Source of the DNA: Flavobacteriaceae bacterium
GTDB taxonomy: Bacteria > Bacteroidota > Bacteroidia > Flavobacteriales > Flavobacteriaceae
Assembly (NCBI GenBank): GCA_947377425.1
Contig: CANCFZ010000012.1
Coordinates: 1-22,292, forward strand
Direction of reading: 5' to 3'
DNA length: 22,292 nucleotides
Position numbers and translations under genes: made by a program. Of the stretch, positions 1 through 7,335 are shown piece after piece. Within the stretch, counting starts at the first letter, position 1. The number at the start of each line of letters is the position of its first letter. Under the pieces are notes generated by a model. It searched no databases. It was not told where the DNA came from and saw nothing but the letters and a program-made list of their open reading frames with translations.

Positions 1-15
1 TAAAAACATAAAACC

Positions 16-1806
16 ATGGAAGATATAACAAGAGGTGGACAATTTTTGGTAAAAGAAACCAAATGTGAAAATGTCTTTACACCAGAAGATTTCTCAGAAG
101 AGCAAATTATGATGCGCGAAAGCGTTAAAGAATTCGTTGACAAAGAAATTTGGCCAAACAAAAATCGTTTTGAAAGTAAAGACTATGCTTTTACAGAAGA
201 AACAATGCGCAAAGCCGGAGAAATGGGATTTTTGAGTGTTTCCGTTCCAGAAAATTATGGTGGAATGGGAATGGGATTTGTTGACACATGTCTAGTTTGC
301 GATTATATTTCGGGTGCAACAGGTTCGTTTTCAACAGCTTTTGGTGCACATACCGGAATTGGAACTATGCCAATTACATTGTACGGAACAGAAGCACAAA
401 AACAAAAATACGTACCAAAATTAGCTTCAGGTGAATGGTTTGGCGCTTATTGCTTAACAGAACCAGGTGCAGGTTCAGATGCAAATTCAGGAAAAACCAA
501 AGCAGTTCTGTCAGAAGATGGAACACATTATAAAATCACAGGAGGCAAAATGTGGATTTCCAACGCTGGTTTCTGCTCATTGCTTATCGTTTTTGCTAGA
601 ATTGAAGACGATAAAAACATTACAGGTTTCATTGTTGAAAATGATTCAAGTAACGGAATTTCAATGGGTGAAGAAGAGCATAAATTAGGAATTCGTGCCT
701 CATCTACTCGCCAGGTTTTCTTTAATGAAACCAAAGTTCCTGTTGAAAATATGTTGTCTGCTCGAGGCGAAGGTTTCAAAATTGCTATGAACGCGTTAAA
801 CGTAGGTCGTATTAAATTGGCGGCGGCTTGTTTGGATGCGCAACGCCGTGTTACAACAAATGCCGTTCATTATGCTAATGAAAGAATTCAATTTAATGTA
901 CCTATTTCAAGTTTCGGAGCTATCCGATATAAATTAGCAGAAATGGCAACTTCTGCTTATGCCGGAGAAAGCGCAACATATCGCGCTGCAAAATCAATTG
1001 AAGATAGAATAAACGCACGTGTTGCCGAAGGAACTTCACACCAAGAAGCCGAATTAAAAGGAGTAGAAGAATTTGCAATTGAATGTTCTATTCTTAAAGT
1101 TGCGGTTTCAGAAGATATTCAAAACGCTGCCGATGAAGGAATCCAAATTTATGGAGGAATGGGGTTCTCAGAAGACACACCAATGGAAAGTGCTTGGCGT
1201 GATGCTCGTATTGCTCGTATATATGAAGGCACAAACGAAATCAACAGAATGTTATCGGTTGGAATGTTGATTAAAAAAGCCATGAAAGGTCACGTTGATT
1301 TATTGGGTCCAGCATCAAAAGTTCAAGAAGAATTAATGGGAATTCCATCATTTGACACACCCGATTATTCTGAATTATTTGCAGAAGAAAAAGAATTAAT
1401 TGGTAAATTGAAAAAAGCATTCCTAATGGTTGCCGGTGGAGCTGTTCAAAAATATGGTCCAGATTTGGAAGGTCATCAACAATTATTAATGGCAGCGGCG
1501 GACATCTTGATTGAAATTTATATGGCTGAAAGTACGATTCTGAGAACTGAAAAATTAGCCAAAAAAGAAGGAGAAGCTAAAGTTCAAGAGCAAATTGCAA
1601 TGGCGAAATTATATTTATACAAAGCCGTTGATGTTGTAACTCAAAAAGGAAAAGAAAGCATTATTTCATTTGCAGAAGGAGACGAACAACGCATGATGTT
1701 AATGGGATTACGCCGCTTTACAAAATATACTAATATGCCTAATATTGTGGGATTAAGAGAAACTATCACTACAAAATTAGTCACTGAAAATAGTTATTGT
1801 TTTTAA
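16..1806 (+). CDS. Acyl-CoA dehydrogenase, VLCAD-like (596 aa)
   Basis: Flavoenzyme that should catalyse the first step of fatty-acid beta-oxidation, acyl-CoA to trans-2-enoyl-CoA. The family signature YCLTEPGAGSD is at residues 145-155, the FAD-contacting MWISN at 179-183, and the IYEGTNEI segment holds the likely catalytic base E404. At 596 aa it is longer than the usual 380-400 aa acyl-CoA dehydrogenase. The extra C-terminal helical region of about 170 residues resembles mitochondrial very-long-chain enzymes, so long-chain substrates are an inference. The ATG at 16 lies near the window edge, so the promoter and any upstream operon partners are not visible; in flavobacteria such genes often follow a thiolase and a hydroxyacyl-CoA dehydrogenase. 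A strong terminator follows the stop by about 20 bases, so this is the last gene of its unit. Confidence 0.93.
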   Translation: MEDITRGGQFLVKETKCENVFTPEDFSEEQIMMRESVKEFVDKEIWPNKNRFESKDYAFTEETMRKAGEMGFLSVSVPENYGGMGMGFVDTCLVCDYISGATGSFSTAFGAHTGIGTMPITLYGTEAQKQKYVPKLASGEWFGAYCLTEPGAGSDANSGKTKAVLSEDGTHYKITGGKMWISNAGFCSLLIVFARIEDDKNITGFIVENDSSNGISMGEEEHKLGIRASSTRQVFFNETKVPVENMLSARGEGFKIAMNALNVGRIKLAAACLDAQRRVTTNAVHYANERIQFNVPISSFGAIRYKLAEMATSAYAGESATYRAAKSIEDRINARVAEGTSHQEAELKGVEEFAIECSILKVAVSEDIQNAADEGIQIYGGMGFSEDTPMESAWRDARIARIYEGTNEINRMLSVGMLIKKAMKGHVDLLGPASKVQEELMGIPSFDTPDYSELFAEEKELIGKLKKAFLMVAGGAVQKYGPDLEGHQQLLMAAADILIEIYMAESTILRTEKLAKKEGEAKVQEQIAMAKLYLYKAVDVVTQKGKESIISFAEGDEQRMMLMGLRRFTKYTNMPNIVGLRETITTKLVTENSYCF

Positions 1807-1826
1807 TTTTTAGTTAATTGCTAATC

Positions 1827-1857
1827 AAACCACTTAAGAAATTAAGTGGTTTTTTTT
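1827..1857 (+). terminator. Rho-independent terminator after acyl-CoA dehydrogenase
   Basis: Perfect 11-bp stem (1827-1837 with 1842-1852), a GAAA tetraloop and a run of T that extends to 1857. It lies 20 bases after the stop codon at 1806. It is the clearest terminator in the window. Confidence 0.9.
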
Positions 1858-1992
1858 ATATCTAAATTATATTATTCGCATTAAAATAACAATACAACTA
1901 ATTTTACACTAAATAACTTTATGTAATAAACTGTTAATATGTTAAAATATTGATTTTTATTCAAAAAATGTTTAAGTATAAAAATATTTGAC

Positions 1993-2000
1993 TAACTTTG
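1993..2000 (+). promoter_or_regulatory. Bacteroidota -7 element for the PAS kinase/regulator pair
   Basis: TAACTTTG is an exact match to the TAnnTTTG -7 box of Bacteroidota primary sigma promoters, 72 bases before the kinase ATG. No TTTG -33 box is visible at the usual distance; the nearest candidate is TTTA at 1971-1974. Confidence 0.6.
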
Positions 2001-2071
2001 TAATACAAGACCTCCTTTTTGCAAGTCATTTTATTTTTTAATTATAGTGTATAACCAAAAAAACTAAGCCT

Positions 2072-3577
2072 ATGCCAGCTAAAGAAATGGAGGAAAATGA
2101 ACTTCTCAAAAAAATAAAAGAAATCTCAGATTACAAGTATGCACTTGATGAGGCTTCTATCATTGCTATTACAAACCAAAAGGGAATTATAACCCATGTA
2201 AATGATAATTTTTGTAAAATATCAAAATATAGCCGAGAAGAATTAATTGGTCAAGACCATCGTATTATCAATTCAGGTTATCATCCTAAATCGTTTATAA
2301 AAGAACTGTGGTCAACAATAGCAAAAGGAAAAGTTTGGAAAGGTGAATTAAGAAACAAAGCTAAAGATGGCACATCCTATTGGGTGGATACAACTCTTGT
2401 TCCTTTTTTAAATTACGACGGAAAACCCTATCAATATGTTGCCATAAGATCTGATATAACTGAAAGAAAAAAAGGAGAAGAAGAGTTATTAAAGAAAATC
2501 AAGGAAATTTCAGATTATAAATATGCCTTAGATGAAGCTTCTATTATTGCAATTACCAATCAAAGAGGGATAATCACGCATGTGAATGATAATTTTTGTA
2601 AAATATCAAAATATAACCGTGAAGAACTAATTGGTGAAGACCACCGCATTATTAACTCAGGTTATCATTCAAAAGAATTCATAAAAGAACTTTGGTCTAC
2701 CATTGCTAAAGGAAAAGTTTGGAAAGGTGAATTGAGAAACAAAGCTAAAGATGGAACCGCTTATTGGGTTGACACTACAATAGTTCCTTTTTTAAATCAG
2801 GAAGGAAAACCCTATCAATATGTTGCCATAAGATCTGATATCACTGAAAGGAAAAAAGGTGAAGAACTTATTAAACACATGCTCTCCACAACGGAATATC
2901 AGAATAAGCAATTGGTAGATTTTTGCAATATAGTTTCTCATAATCTAAGAGCGCCATTAGTAAACATATCAATGTTATTAGATTTTTTAGAAGAAAGCCC
3001 TGATGAAGAAGATCGCACAGAACTCTTAAAAAGAATAAAACCTGTGGTAACTCATTTGAATGAAATATTTGATGAATTAGTAGAATCGCTACAAGTTCGT
3101 CAAGATTCAGAAATTCAATCGGTTAACGTTGATTTGAAAGATTGTACGGAAAAAATATTAATGAGTTTTGATGCGCAAATAAGATCTTATAACGCAACAA
3201 TTTCTATAGATTTTGATGATGTATCAAAACTATATTATCCACATAAATACATAGACAGTATCCTTACTAATTTAATTAGTAATGCTATAAAATATAAATC
3301 GCCGGATAGAAATCTTAAATTAGAAATTAAAACAAAAACAGTTAATAAACATACTATTCTGTCCGTAAAAGACAACGGATTAGGTATCAATTTAGAGCGT
3401 CATAAAGACAGTATTTTCAAAATAAGAAAAGTATTTCACGAACATCCAGACGCCAAAGGTTTTGGACTTTTTATGACAAAAACACAAGTAGAAGCTATGG
3501 GAGGAACAATATGGGTAGAAAGCCTACCAGATGTTGGAAGTACTTTTTTTATAAAATTTGAAAATAAAAAATCATGA
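2072..3577 (+). CDS. Sensor histidine kinase with two near-identical PAS domains (501 aa)
   Basis: Cytoplasmic-looking sensor kinase with no signal peptide or membrane segment. PAS/PAC 1 covers about residues 20-134 and PAS/PAC 2 about 148-262. The kinase core follows: H-box SHNLRAPL with phospho-accepting H290, N-box LTNLISNAIKY (N400, N404), G1 box DNGLGI (D434) and GFGLFMTK (464-470). The PAS type, with WKGELRNKAKDG and YWVDTT, resembles Aer/NifL PAS domains that bind FAD, so a redox or oxygen signal is possible but only inferred. The two PAS modules are about 93% identical in protein. The stop overlaps the start of the response regulator by 4 bases (ATGA), so the two are almost certainly translationally coupled partners. 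The ATG at 2072 is chosen; a second Met at codon 6 is possible. Confidence 0.92.
   Translation: MPAKEMEENELLKKIKEISDYKYALDEASIIAITNQKGIITHVNDNFCKISKYSREELIGQDHRIINSGYHPKSFIKELWSTIAKGKVWKGELRNKAKDGTSYWVDTTLVPFLNYDGKPYQYVAIRSDITERKKGEEELLKKIKEISDYKYALDEASIIAITNQRGIITHVNDNFCKISKYNREELIGEDHRIINSGYHSKEFIKELWSTIAKGKVWKGELRNKAKDGTAYWVDTTIVPFLNQEGKPYQYVAIRSDITERKKGEELIKHMLSTTEYQNKQLVDFCNIVSHNLRAPLVNISMLLDFLEESPDEEDRTELLKRIKPVVTHLNEIFDELVESLQVRQDSEIQSVNVDLKDCTEKILMSFDAQIRSYNATISIDFDDVSKLYYPHKYIDSILTNLISNAIKYKSPDRNLKLEIKTKTVNKHTILSVKDNGLGINLERHKDSIFKIRKVFHEHPDAKGFGLFMTKTQVEAMGGTIWVESLPDVGSTFFIKFENKKS
2102..2869 (+). repeat. Tandem intragenic PAS duplication, period 384 bp
   Basis: Two head-to-tail units, 2102-2485 and 2486-2869, each encode 128 residues of the kinase. 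About 9 of 127 aligned residues differ, apart from the junction. The DNA differs mostly at synonymous sites, in patches. For example, a 38-base run (2420-2457 and 2804-2841) is identical, whereas the first 17 codons of each unit differ at many third positions. Confidence 0.9.
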
Positions 3578-3966
3578 AAACTATAGCACTAATAGATGAT
3601 GACGACACTTTTATATATCTTTCAAAAAGGATACTTAATAAAATTGATAATATAAAACAAATAGAAGTATTTGCCAATGGGTTGGATGGTTTAAACTATC
3701 TAAAGTTAAATATTGACAATCCTACATTACTACCAGAAATTATTTTTCTTGACTTATCGATGCCTATAATGGATGGATGGCAATTTTTAGACGAATTTAT
3801 AAATCTTAAATCAAAGAATTTAAAAAAGATATTAATATATATATGCTCATCATCCATATCTCCTTATGATATCAGTAGAGCAAAAAGTATTAATGCAGTA
3901 ACTGATTATATTATCAAACCGATAAGTAAAGAAAATTTCAACAAACTAATTAACGGTTATAATTGA
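3574..3966 (+). CDS. Single-domain response regulator (CheY/Rcp1-like, 130 aa)
   Basis: Stand-alone receiver domain with no output domain. The acidic pocket is D8-D11, the phosphorylated aspartate is D60 in FLDLSMPIMDG, the switch Ser is in the CSSS stretch (91-94), and the conserved lysine is K115 followed by P116. It overlaps the upstream PAS kinase by 4 bases (ATGA) and is presumably its phosphorylation target. Without a DNA-binding domain it must act by protein contact or as a phosphorelay intermediate, like cyanobacterial Rcp1. No terminator is obvious after the stop; only a 7-bp hairpin follows, at 4025-4041. Confidence 0.92.
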   Translation: MKTIALIDDDDTFIYLSKRILNKIDNIKQIEVFANGLDGLNYLKLNIDNPTLLPEIIFLDLSMPIMDGWQFLDEFINLKSKNLKKILIYICSSSISPYDISRAKSINAVTDYIIKPISKENFNKLINGYN

Positions 3967-4024
3967 TATTTATTTAAATTACAAGGGATATAAAATGAAA
4001 TTGTTAAATTTAGAAATTCTTTAA

Positions 4025-4041
4025 CTAAAATTTAATTTTAG
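4025..4041. repeat. Small palindrome upstream of sodC
   Basis: CTAAAAT, a 3-base loop, then ATTTTAG form a perfect 7-bp inverted repeat. It sits 16 bases before the sodC -7 box, so it could overlap the -33 region as an operator, or it could be a weak A+T hairpin ending the kinase/regulator transcript. Its sequence is A+T-rich enough that chance is possible. Confidence 0.35.
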
Positions 4042-4057
4042 AAAATCAATTTATACG

Positions 4058-4065
4058 TAACTTTG
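4058..4065 (+). promoter_or_regulatory. -7 promoter element of sodC
   Basis: TAACTTTG matches the Bacteroidota TAnnTTTG box exactly, 17 bases before the sodC ATG, giving a very short leader. A -33 TTTG is not evident. Confidence 0.65.
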
Positions 4066-4082
4066 GTTAAAAATAATTTAAA

Positions 4083-4613
4083 ATGAAATACAAAAAAATA
4101 ATATTACTTTCAATTATTACTTTAGGAATTATTGTAGCTTGTAAGTCTGGTAGCGGAAGTAAATCAAATGTATTAACCATCAATTTGGAATCAAAAAGTG
4201 GCAGCAATGTAACTGGAACCGCTACATTTTTTGAAAAGAACGGTGTCGTTTCGTTTGAAGCTAAATTATCAGGATTAAAACCGGGTGTTCACGGAATTCA
4301 CATTCATGAAAAAGCAGATTGTTCAGCTACTGATGCGGCATCGGCTGGTGGACATTGGAATCCATTACATGTAAAACACGGAAAATGGTCGGATGCAGAA
4401 CATCATAAAGGCGATATTGGAAATTTTACTGCTGATGAAAATGGAAACGCAACCATAACTTTAAAAACCGATGAATGGTGTATTGGTTGTGGTGATGTCA
4501 ATAAAGATATTATTGGAAAAGGTTTAATTGTTCATGCAAATCCTGATGATTATACCACGCAACCAACTGGAAATGCTGGAGGAAGAGTGGCTTGTTCAGC
4601 AATTATAAAATAA
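4083..4613 (+). CDS. sodC: Cu/Zn superoxide dismutase, lipoprotein (176 aa)
   Basis: Converts superoxide to oxygen and hydrogen peroxide outside the inner membrane. A lipoprotein signal peptide ends in IIVAC with lipidated C20. All metal ligands are present with family spacing: copper H73, H75, H91 and H151; zinc H91, H99, H108 and D111. The structural disulfide pair is C80/C171, and the guiding arginine is R168. An extra CxxC (C133, C136 in WCIGCGD) lies in the electrostatic loop, absent from eukaryotic enzymes; I recall similar loops in other Bacteroidota SodC. The residues after C20 are not acidic, so there is no clear surface-export signal and an envelope-facing anchor is likely. It has its own promoter and a downstream hairpin terminator. 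Confidence 0.93.
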   Translation: MKYKKIILLSIITLGIIVACKSGSGSKSNVLTINLESKSGSNVTGTATFFEKNGVVSFEAKLSGLKPGVHGIHIHEKADCSATDAASAGGHWNPLHVKHGKWSDAEHHKGDIGNFTADENGNATITLKTDEWCIGCGDVNKDIIGKGLIVHANPDDYTTQPTGNAGGRVACSAIIK

Positions 4614-4624
4614 GTTTTTTTAGC

Positions 4625-4671
4625 CACAGATTTTCATTTAAAAATTATATTCTTGCTACATTAAATCTGTG
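4625..4671. repeat. Inverted repeat after sodC
   Basis: CACAGATTT (4625-4633) is repeated inverted as AAATCTGTG (4663-4671), with a 29-base spacer, shortly after the sodC stop. The words resemble a short intergenic repeat (CCACAGATT / AATCTGTGG) that I recall as frequent in flavobacterial genomes, so it may be a degraded dispersed repeat rather than a terminator. Confidence 0.5.
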
Positions 4672-4730
4672 AATCAGTGGAAAAAAAAAACGAAGCAACG
4701 CTTCTGAATTCATTTAAAGAGATTAAGTTT

Positions 4731-4771
4731 AAGACACAAAAATTTGCAATTCACATTTGTTTTTGTGTCTT
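4731..4771 (+). terminator. Long hairpin between sodC and the YdeI-family gene
   Basis: Perfect 12-bp stem (4731-4742 with 4760-4771), a 17-base loop, then TT and a T-rich tail. It ends 12 bases before the ATG at 4784. It can act as a terminator for sodC, or as an attenuator or 5' leader hairpin of the next gene. Confidence 0.6.
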
Positions 4772-4783
4772 TTGCTTTTAATT

Positions 4784-5353
4784 ATGGAAGACAAACTACA
4801 TTTATATTTTAAGAATTCACAAGAATGGCGCTACTGGTTGCATGAAAATCATCATTTATCCAAAGGAGTTTATTTAATATTTTATCGTGTAAGTAGTGAA
4901 TTTGAAAGCATGCGTTGGGAAGAAGCTGTTCAAGTAGCATTATGCTATGGTTGGATTGATTCAACAGTAAGAAAAGTTGATGACGAACGAAGAAAACAAG
5001 CGTTTGGTCCACGAAAAGATAAAAGTGTTTGGAGCAAAGTCAACAAAAAATATGTTGAAAAACTTATTGCAGAAAATTTAATGCACGAAACTGGTCTAAA
5101 AAAAATTGAAATTGCCAAACAAAATGGTTCTTGGCAATCACTTGATGCCGTTGAAAATTTAGAAATCCCATCTGATTTGCAATTAGCATTTAATAGCAAT
5201 TCAGCAGCTTATACTAATTACCAAAATTTCAGTTTTCATTATAGAAAAAGCTATTTATATTGGTTAAATCAAGCTAAACGCGAAGAAACCAGAACCATTC
5301 GCATTGCAGAAATTATAAGGCTTTGCAAACAAAATAGTAAAACACGTCATTAA
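4784..5353 (+). CDS. YdeI/OmdA (OmpD-associated) family protein (189 aa)
   Basis: Recognised by the family pattern: WLHENHHLSKGVYLIFYR near the N terminus, then EEAVQVALCYGWIDS, KQAFGPRKDKSVWSKVNKKYVEKL and a C-terminal KREETRTIRI block. It is a soluble, one-domain protein of normal family length. Members are named after enterobacterial YdeI, linked to resistance to cationic peptides, and after OmpD association, but the biochemical role is unknown. The reading frame extends upstream to a TTG at 4757 inside the hairpin stem; I prefer the ATG at 4784, since the extra nine residues have no family counterpart. It follows sodC across a terminator-like hairpin, so expression may be separate or attenuated. 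Confidence 0.85.
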   Translation: MEDKLHLYFKNSQEWRYWLHENHHLSKGVYLIFYRVSSEFESMRWEEAVQVALCYGWIDSTVRKVDDERRKQAFGPRKDKSVWSKVNKKYVEKLIAENLMHETGLKKIEIAKQNGSWQSLDAVENLEIPSDLQLAFNSNSAAYTNYQNFSFHYRKSYLYWLNQAKREETRTIRIAEIIRLCKQNSKTRH

Positions 5354-5392
5354 AATTTAGCATTACTTATCGCAGTCCTTAATAAAAAAACA

Positions 5393-5400
5393 TAGCTTTG
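5393..5400 (+). promoter_or_regulatory. -7 promoter element of the LETM1-like gene
   Basis: TAGCTTTG matches TAnnTTTG exactly, 17 bases before the ATG at 5418. No convincing -33 box was found. Confidence 0.6.
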
Positions 5401-5417
5401 TACTTCAAACTAAAGTT

Positions 5418-6611
5418 ATGATAAACCCATCAGCACATGGCTGGATAGATAAATACTTTCTTGAACAAAATTCTTTGTTCGATTGTATGACTATTGATAG
5501 TTTATCATTTTATAAAAACATTCGGAAAACTGGATTTATTTATGGTCATATTATCTCCACAAATAGTAACCCCGAATTAACTATTGAGAATTGGAAAACT
5601 GAAGAAATTTCAAAAGTTGCTTTACTCAATACTTTATTTGATATTTATTATTTTACAACTAAACTATCTGATTCAGAAGATTTTATTTTAAAAACAGTAG
5701 CGTTTTACAAAGAAATGACTCCAAAAGGTTTTGGGTTTTTAAATAACATAATAGCATCAACACCAAGTTCAAAATTGGAAAATTTAATTGATGAACGTGT
5801 TCAAACTAACAAAGATATTTTCAGTAAAAACTTTTCCCATATTGTTACTAATGCTTTATTATTTGTAGATGTTTTAGCCTTTCGCCAATATTTACTTCAA
5901 GGGAAAATCCCTGAAAAATATTTAAAACGAACAGAGGAAACCATTATTAGCGTTGTTTCATTGGCACTACAAATAAAAACAGTAAAATCGCAACACGATG
6001 ATTTATTAATAAAATTATTTGAAGCATCAGTTAGATACACCAAGTTTTCAAAAATAAATATTCAAAATCTAGAACAACTACCATTAGATTATTTCAAAGA
6101 TGATTTAGAGAAATTCTATCTATTTGATTTAGCTGGTTTGACATTATGGGATGATGGAAAAGTTGAAAATGAGGAGATTTATTTTTTACACAAATTAGCT
6201 GAAACACTTATTATTTCCGATAATTTTGTAAAAGAAAGCATCTCAGAAACTAATGCTTTTATAACCACTCACAAATCTGAAATTCAGTATTTTAATTACT
6301 CAAATCCAGTTAAACATTTTTATGACCAAACAACTAAAGCAGTTACTTTTCTTATAAAACGGAATAAAAAACGTTTAATTAAAGAAATATCCGAAAGCAA
6401 AGAATTAATGCACCTCTTGGCACAATCTAGCAAACGAGATTTGGATATTGAAGAAAAAAAGAAAGTAAAAAAACAGTTGTTAGACATTTGCAAAAGCATT
6501 CCGTCGTTAACTATTTTTTTACTTCCAGGTGGCGGATTATTATTACCCATTTTAGTAAAATTTATCCCGCAAATATTACCTTCTGCGTTTAATGAAAATT
6601 TAGAAGATTAG
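5418..6611 (+). CDS. LETM1-like domain protein (397 aa)
   Basis: Most of the protein is predicted helical and I do not recognise the first 300 residues. The C-terminal part (about 345-395) has the pattern SLTIFLLPGGGLLLPILVK and PQILPSAFN, which matches the LETM1 core of mitochondrial inner-membrane proteins (a hydrophobic stretch followed by PxxLPSxF). This type is annotated in Bacteroidota as LETM1-related biofilm-associated protein; that name is from memory and its mechanism is not known to me. One membrane-inserting hydrophobic segment is visible, at about 368-383; the rest appears soluble. It has its own -7 box. Its TAG stop overlaps the stop of the convergent carbonic anhydrase gene. 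Confidence 0.75.
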   Translation: MINPSAHGWIDKYFLEQNSLFDCMTIDSLSFYKNIRKTGFIYGHIISTNSNPELTIENWKTEEISKVALLNTLFDIYYFTTKLSDSEDFILKTVAFYKEMTPKGFGFLNNIIASTPSSKLENLIDERVQTNKDIFSKNFSHIVTNALLFVDVLAFRQYLLQGKIPEKYLKRTEETIISVVSLALQIKTVKSQHDDLLIKLFEASVRYTKFSKINIQNLEQLPLDYFKDDLEKFYLFDLAGLTLWDDGKVENEEIYFLHKLAETLIISDNFVKESISETNAFITTHKSEIQYFNYSNPVKHFYDQTTKAVTFLIKRNKKRLIKEISESKELMHLLAQSSKRDLDIEEKKKVKKQLLDICKSIPSLTIFLLPGGGLLLPILVKFIPQILPSAFNENLED

Positions 6612-7243
6612 AATTTCAATTGATACACTACATCTAAATCTTTATCGGAACTTAAATTAACGTCTAAATCGGTTACAAAACCAGAATTTAATCCATAAGC
6701 CCAGCCGTGTAATGTTAATTCCTGCCCGCTTCTCCATGCAGATTGCACAATTGAGGTTTTGGCTAAATCAAAAACTTGTTCTTTAACATTTAGCTCTACA
6801 AAGGCATTAAATCTATCGGTTTCATCAACTATAGAATCTAAATAAGTATTATGTAAACGATAAACATCTTTTATGTGGCGAATCCAGTTGTCAATAATTC
6901 CAATAGAATCGTTACCCATTGCGGCTTTTATACCTCCACAACCATAATGTCCGCATACAATTACGTGTTTCACTCTTAGAACATTAACAGCATAATCCAA
7001 CACGCTCAACATATTCATATCAGTATGAACTACCATATTAGCAATATTTCTGTGTACAAAAACTTCACCTGGTTTTGCACCAATAATTTCATTTGCAGGA
7101 ACACGACTATCAGAACAACCAATCCACAATAACGGAGGATTTTGCCCTTTGGATAAATCTTTAAAATACTCAGGATCTACAGCCAACTGACTCTCAACCC
7201 ATTGTTTATTATTGTCTAATATTTTTTTATAAAAATCGCTCAT
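6608..7243 (-). CDS. can: Beta-class carbonic anhydrase (211 aa)
   Basis: Interconverts CO2 and bicarbonate in the cytoplasm. The zinc ligands are C43, H99 and C102, and the D45-R47 dyad is in CSDSR. HRNIAN, CGHYGCGG and the C-terminal HGWAYG are all typical of the E. coli Can/YadF subgroup, and the length is normal. There is no signal peptide. It lies 92 bases downstream of the SulP transporter on the same strand, suggesting that transported bicarbonate and CO2 hydration are coupled. Its TAA stop (6608-6610) overlaps the stop of the LETM1-like gene on the other strand, leaving no room for a terminator between them. Confidence 0.95.
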   Translation of the reverse strand: MSDFYKKILDNNKQWVESQLAVDPEYFKDLSKGQNPPLLWIGCSDSRVPANEIIGAKPGEVFVHRNIANMVVHTDMNMLSVLDYAVNVLRVKHVIVCGHYGCGGIKAAMGNDSIGIIDNWIRHIKDVYRLHNTYLDSIVDETDRFNAFVELNVKEQVFDLAKTSIVQSAWRSGQELTLHGWAYGLNSGFVTDLDVNLSSDKDLDVVYQLKF

Positions 7244-7335
7244 AATTATTCATTTATATTTTAATTATATATCTATTTAAAACAGAAAAATATTCTATAA
7301 AAATAGACAAATTCAAATTAGTTTTTACATTTTTT

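Noticed and set aside
528..779. Antisense open frame inside the acyl-CoA dehydrogenase gene
   Set aside because: It is a shadow of a strongly conserved coding gene, with no promoter or recognisable product. The same applies to the other overlapping frames, for example 4945-5199, 8108-8305, 15143-15376 and 20362-20619.
3991..4023. Tiny upstream frame (MKLLNLEIL) before sodC as a leader peptide
   Set aside because: Only nine codons, and it lies upstream of the sodC -7 box, so it would not be on the sodC transcript.
4681..4704. Minus-strand terminator (GAAGC-AAC-GCTTC beside ten A)
   Set aside because: The shape is right, but the stem has only 5 bp and no minus-strand gene ends here.
4757..4783. 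Upstream TTG start for the YdeI-family gene
   Set aside because: The added residues lie in the right arm of a hairpin, are only hydrophobic, and have no family counterpart; the ATG at 4784 fits the family start.
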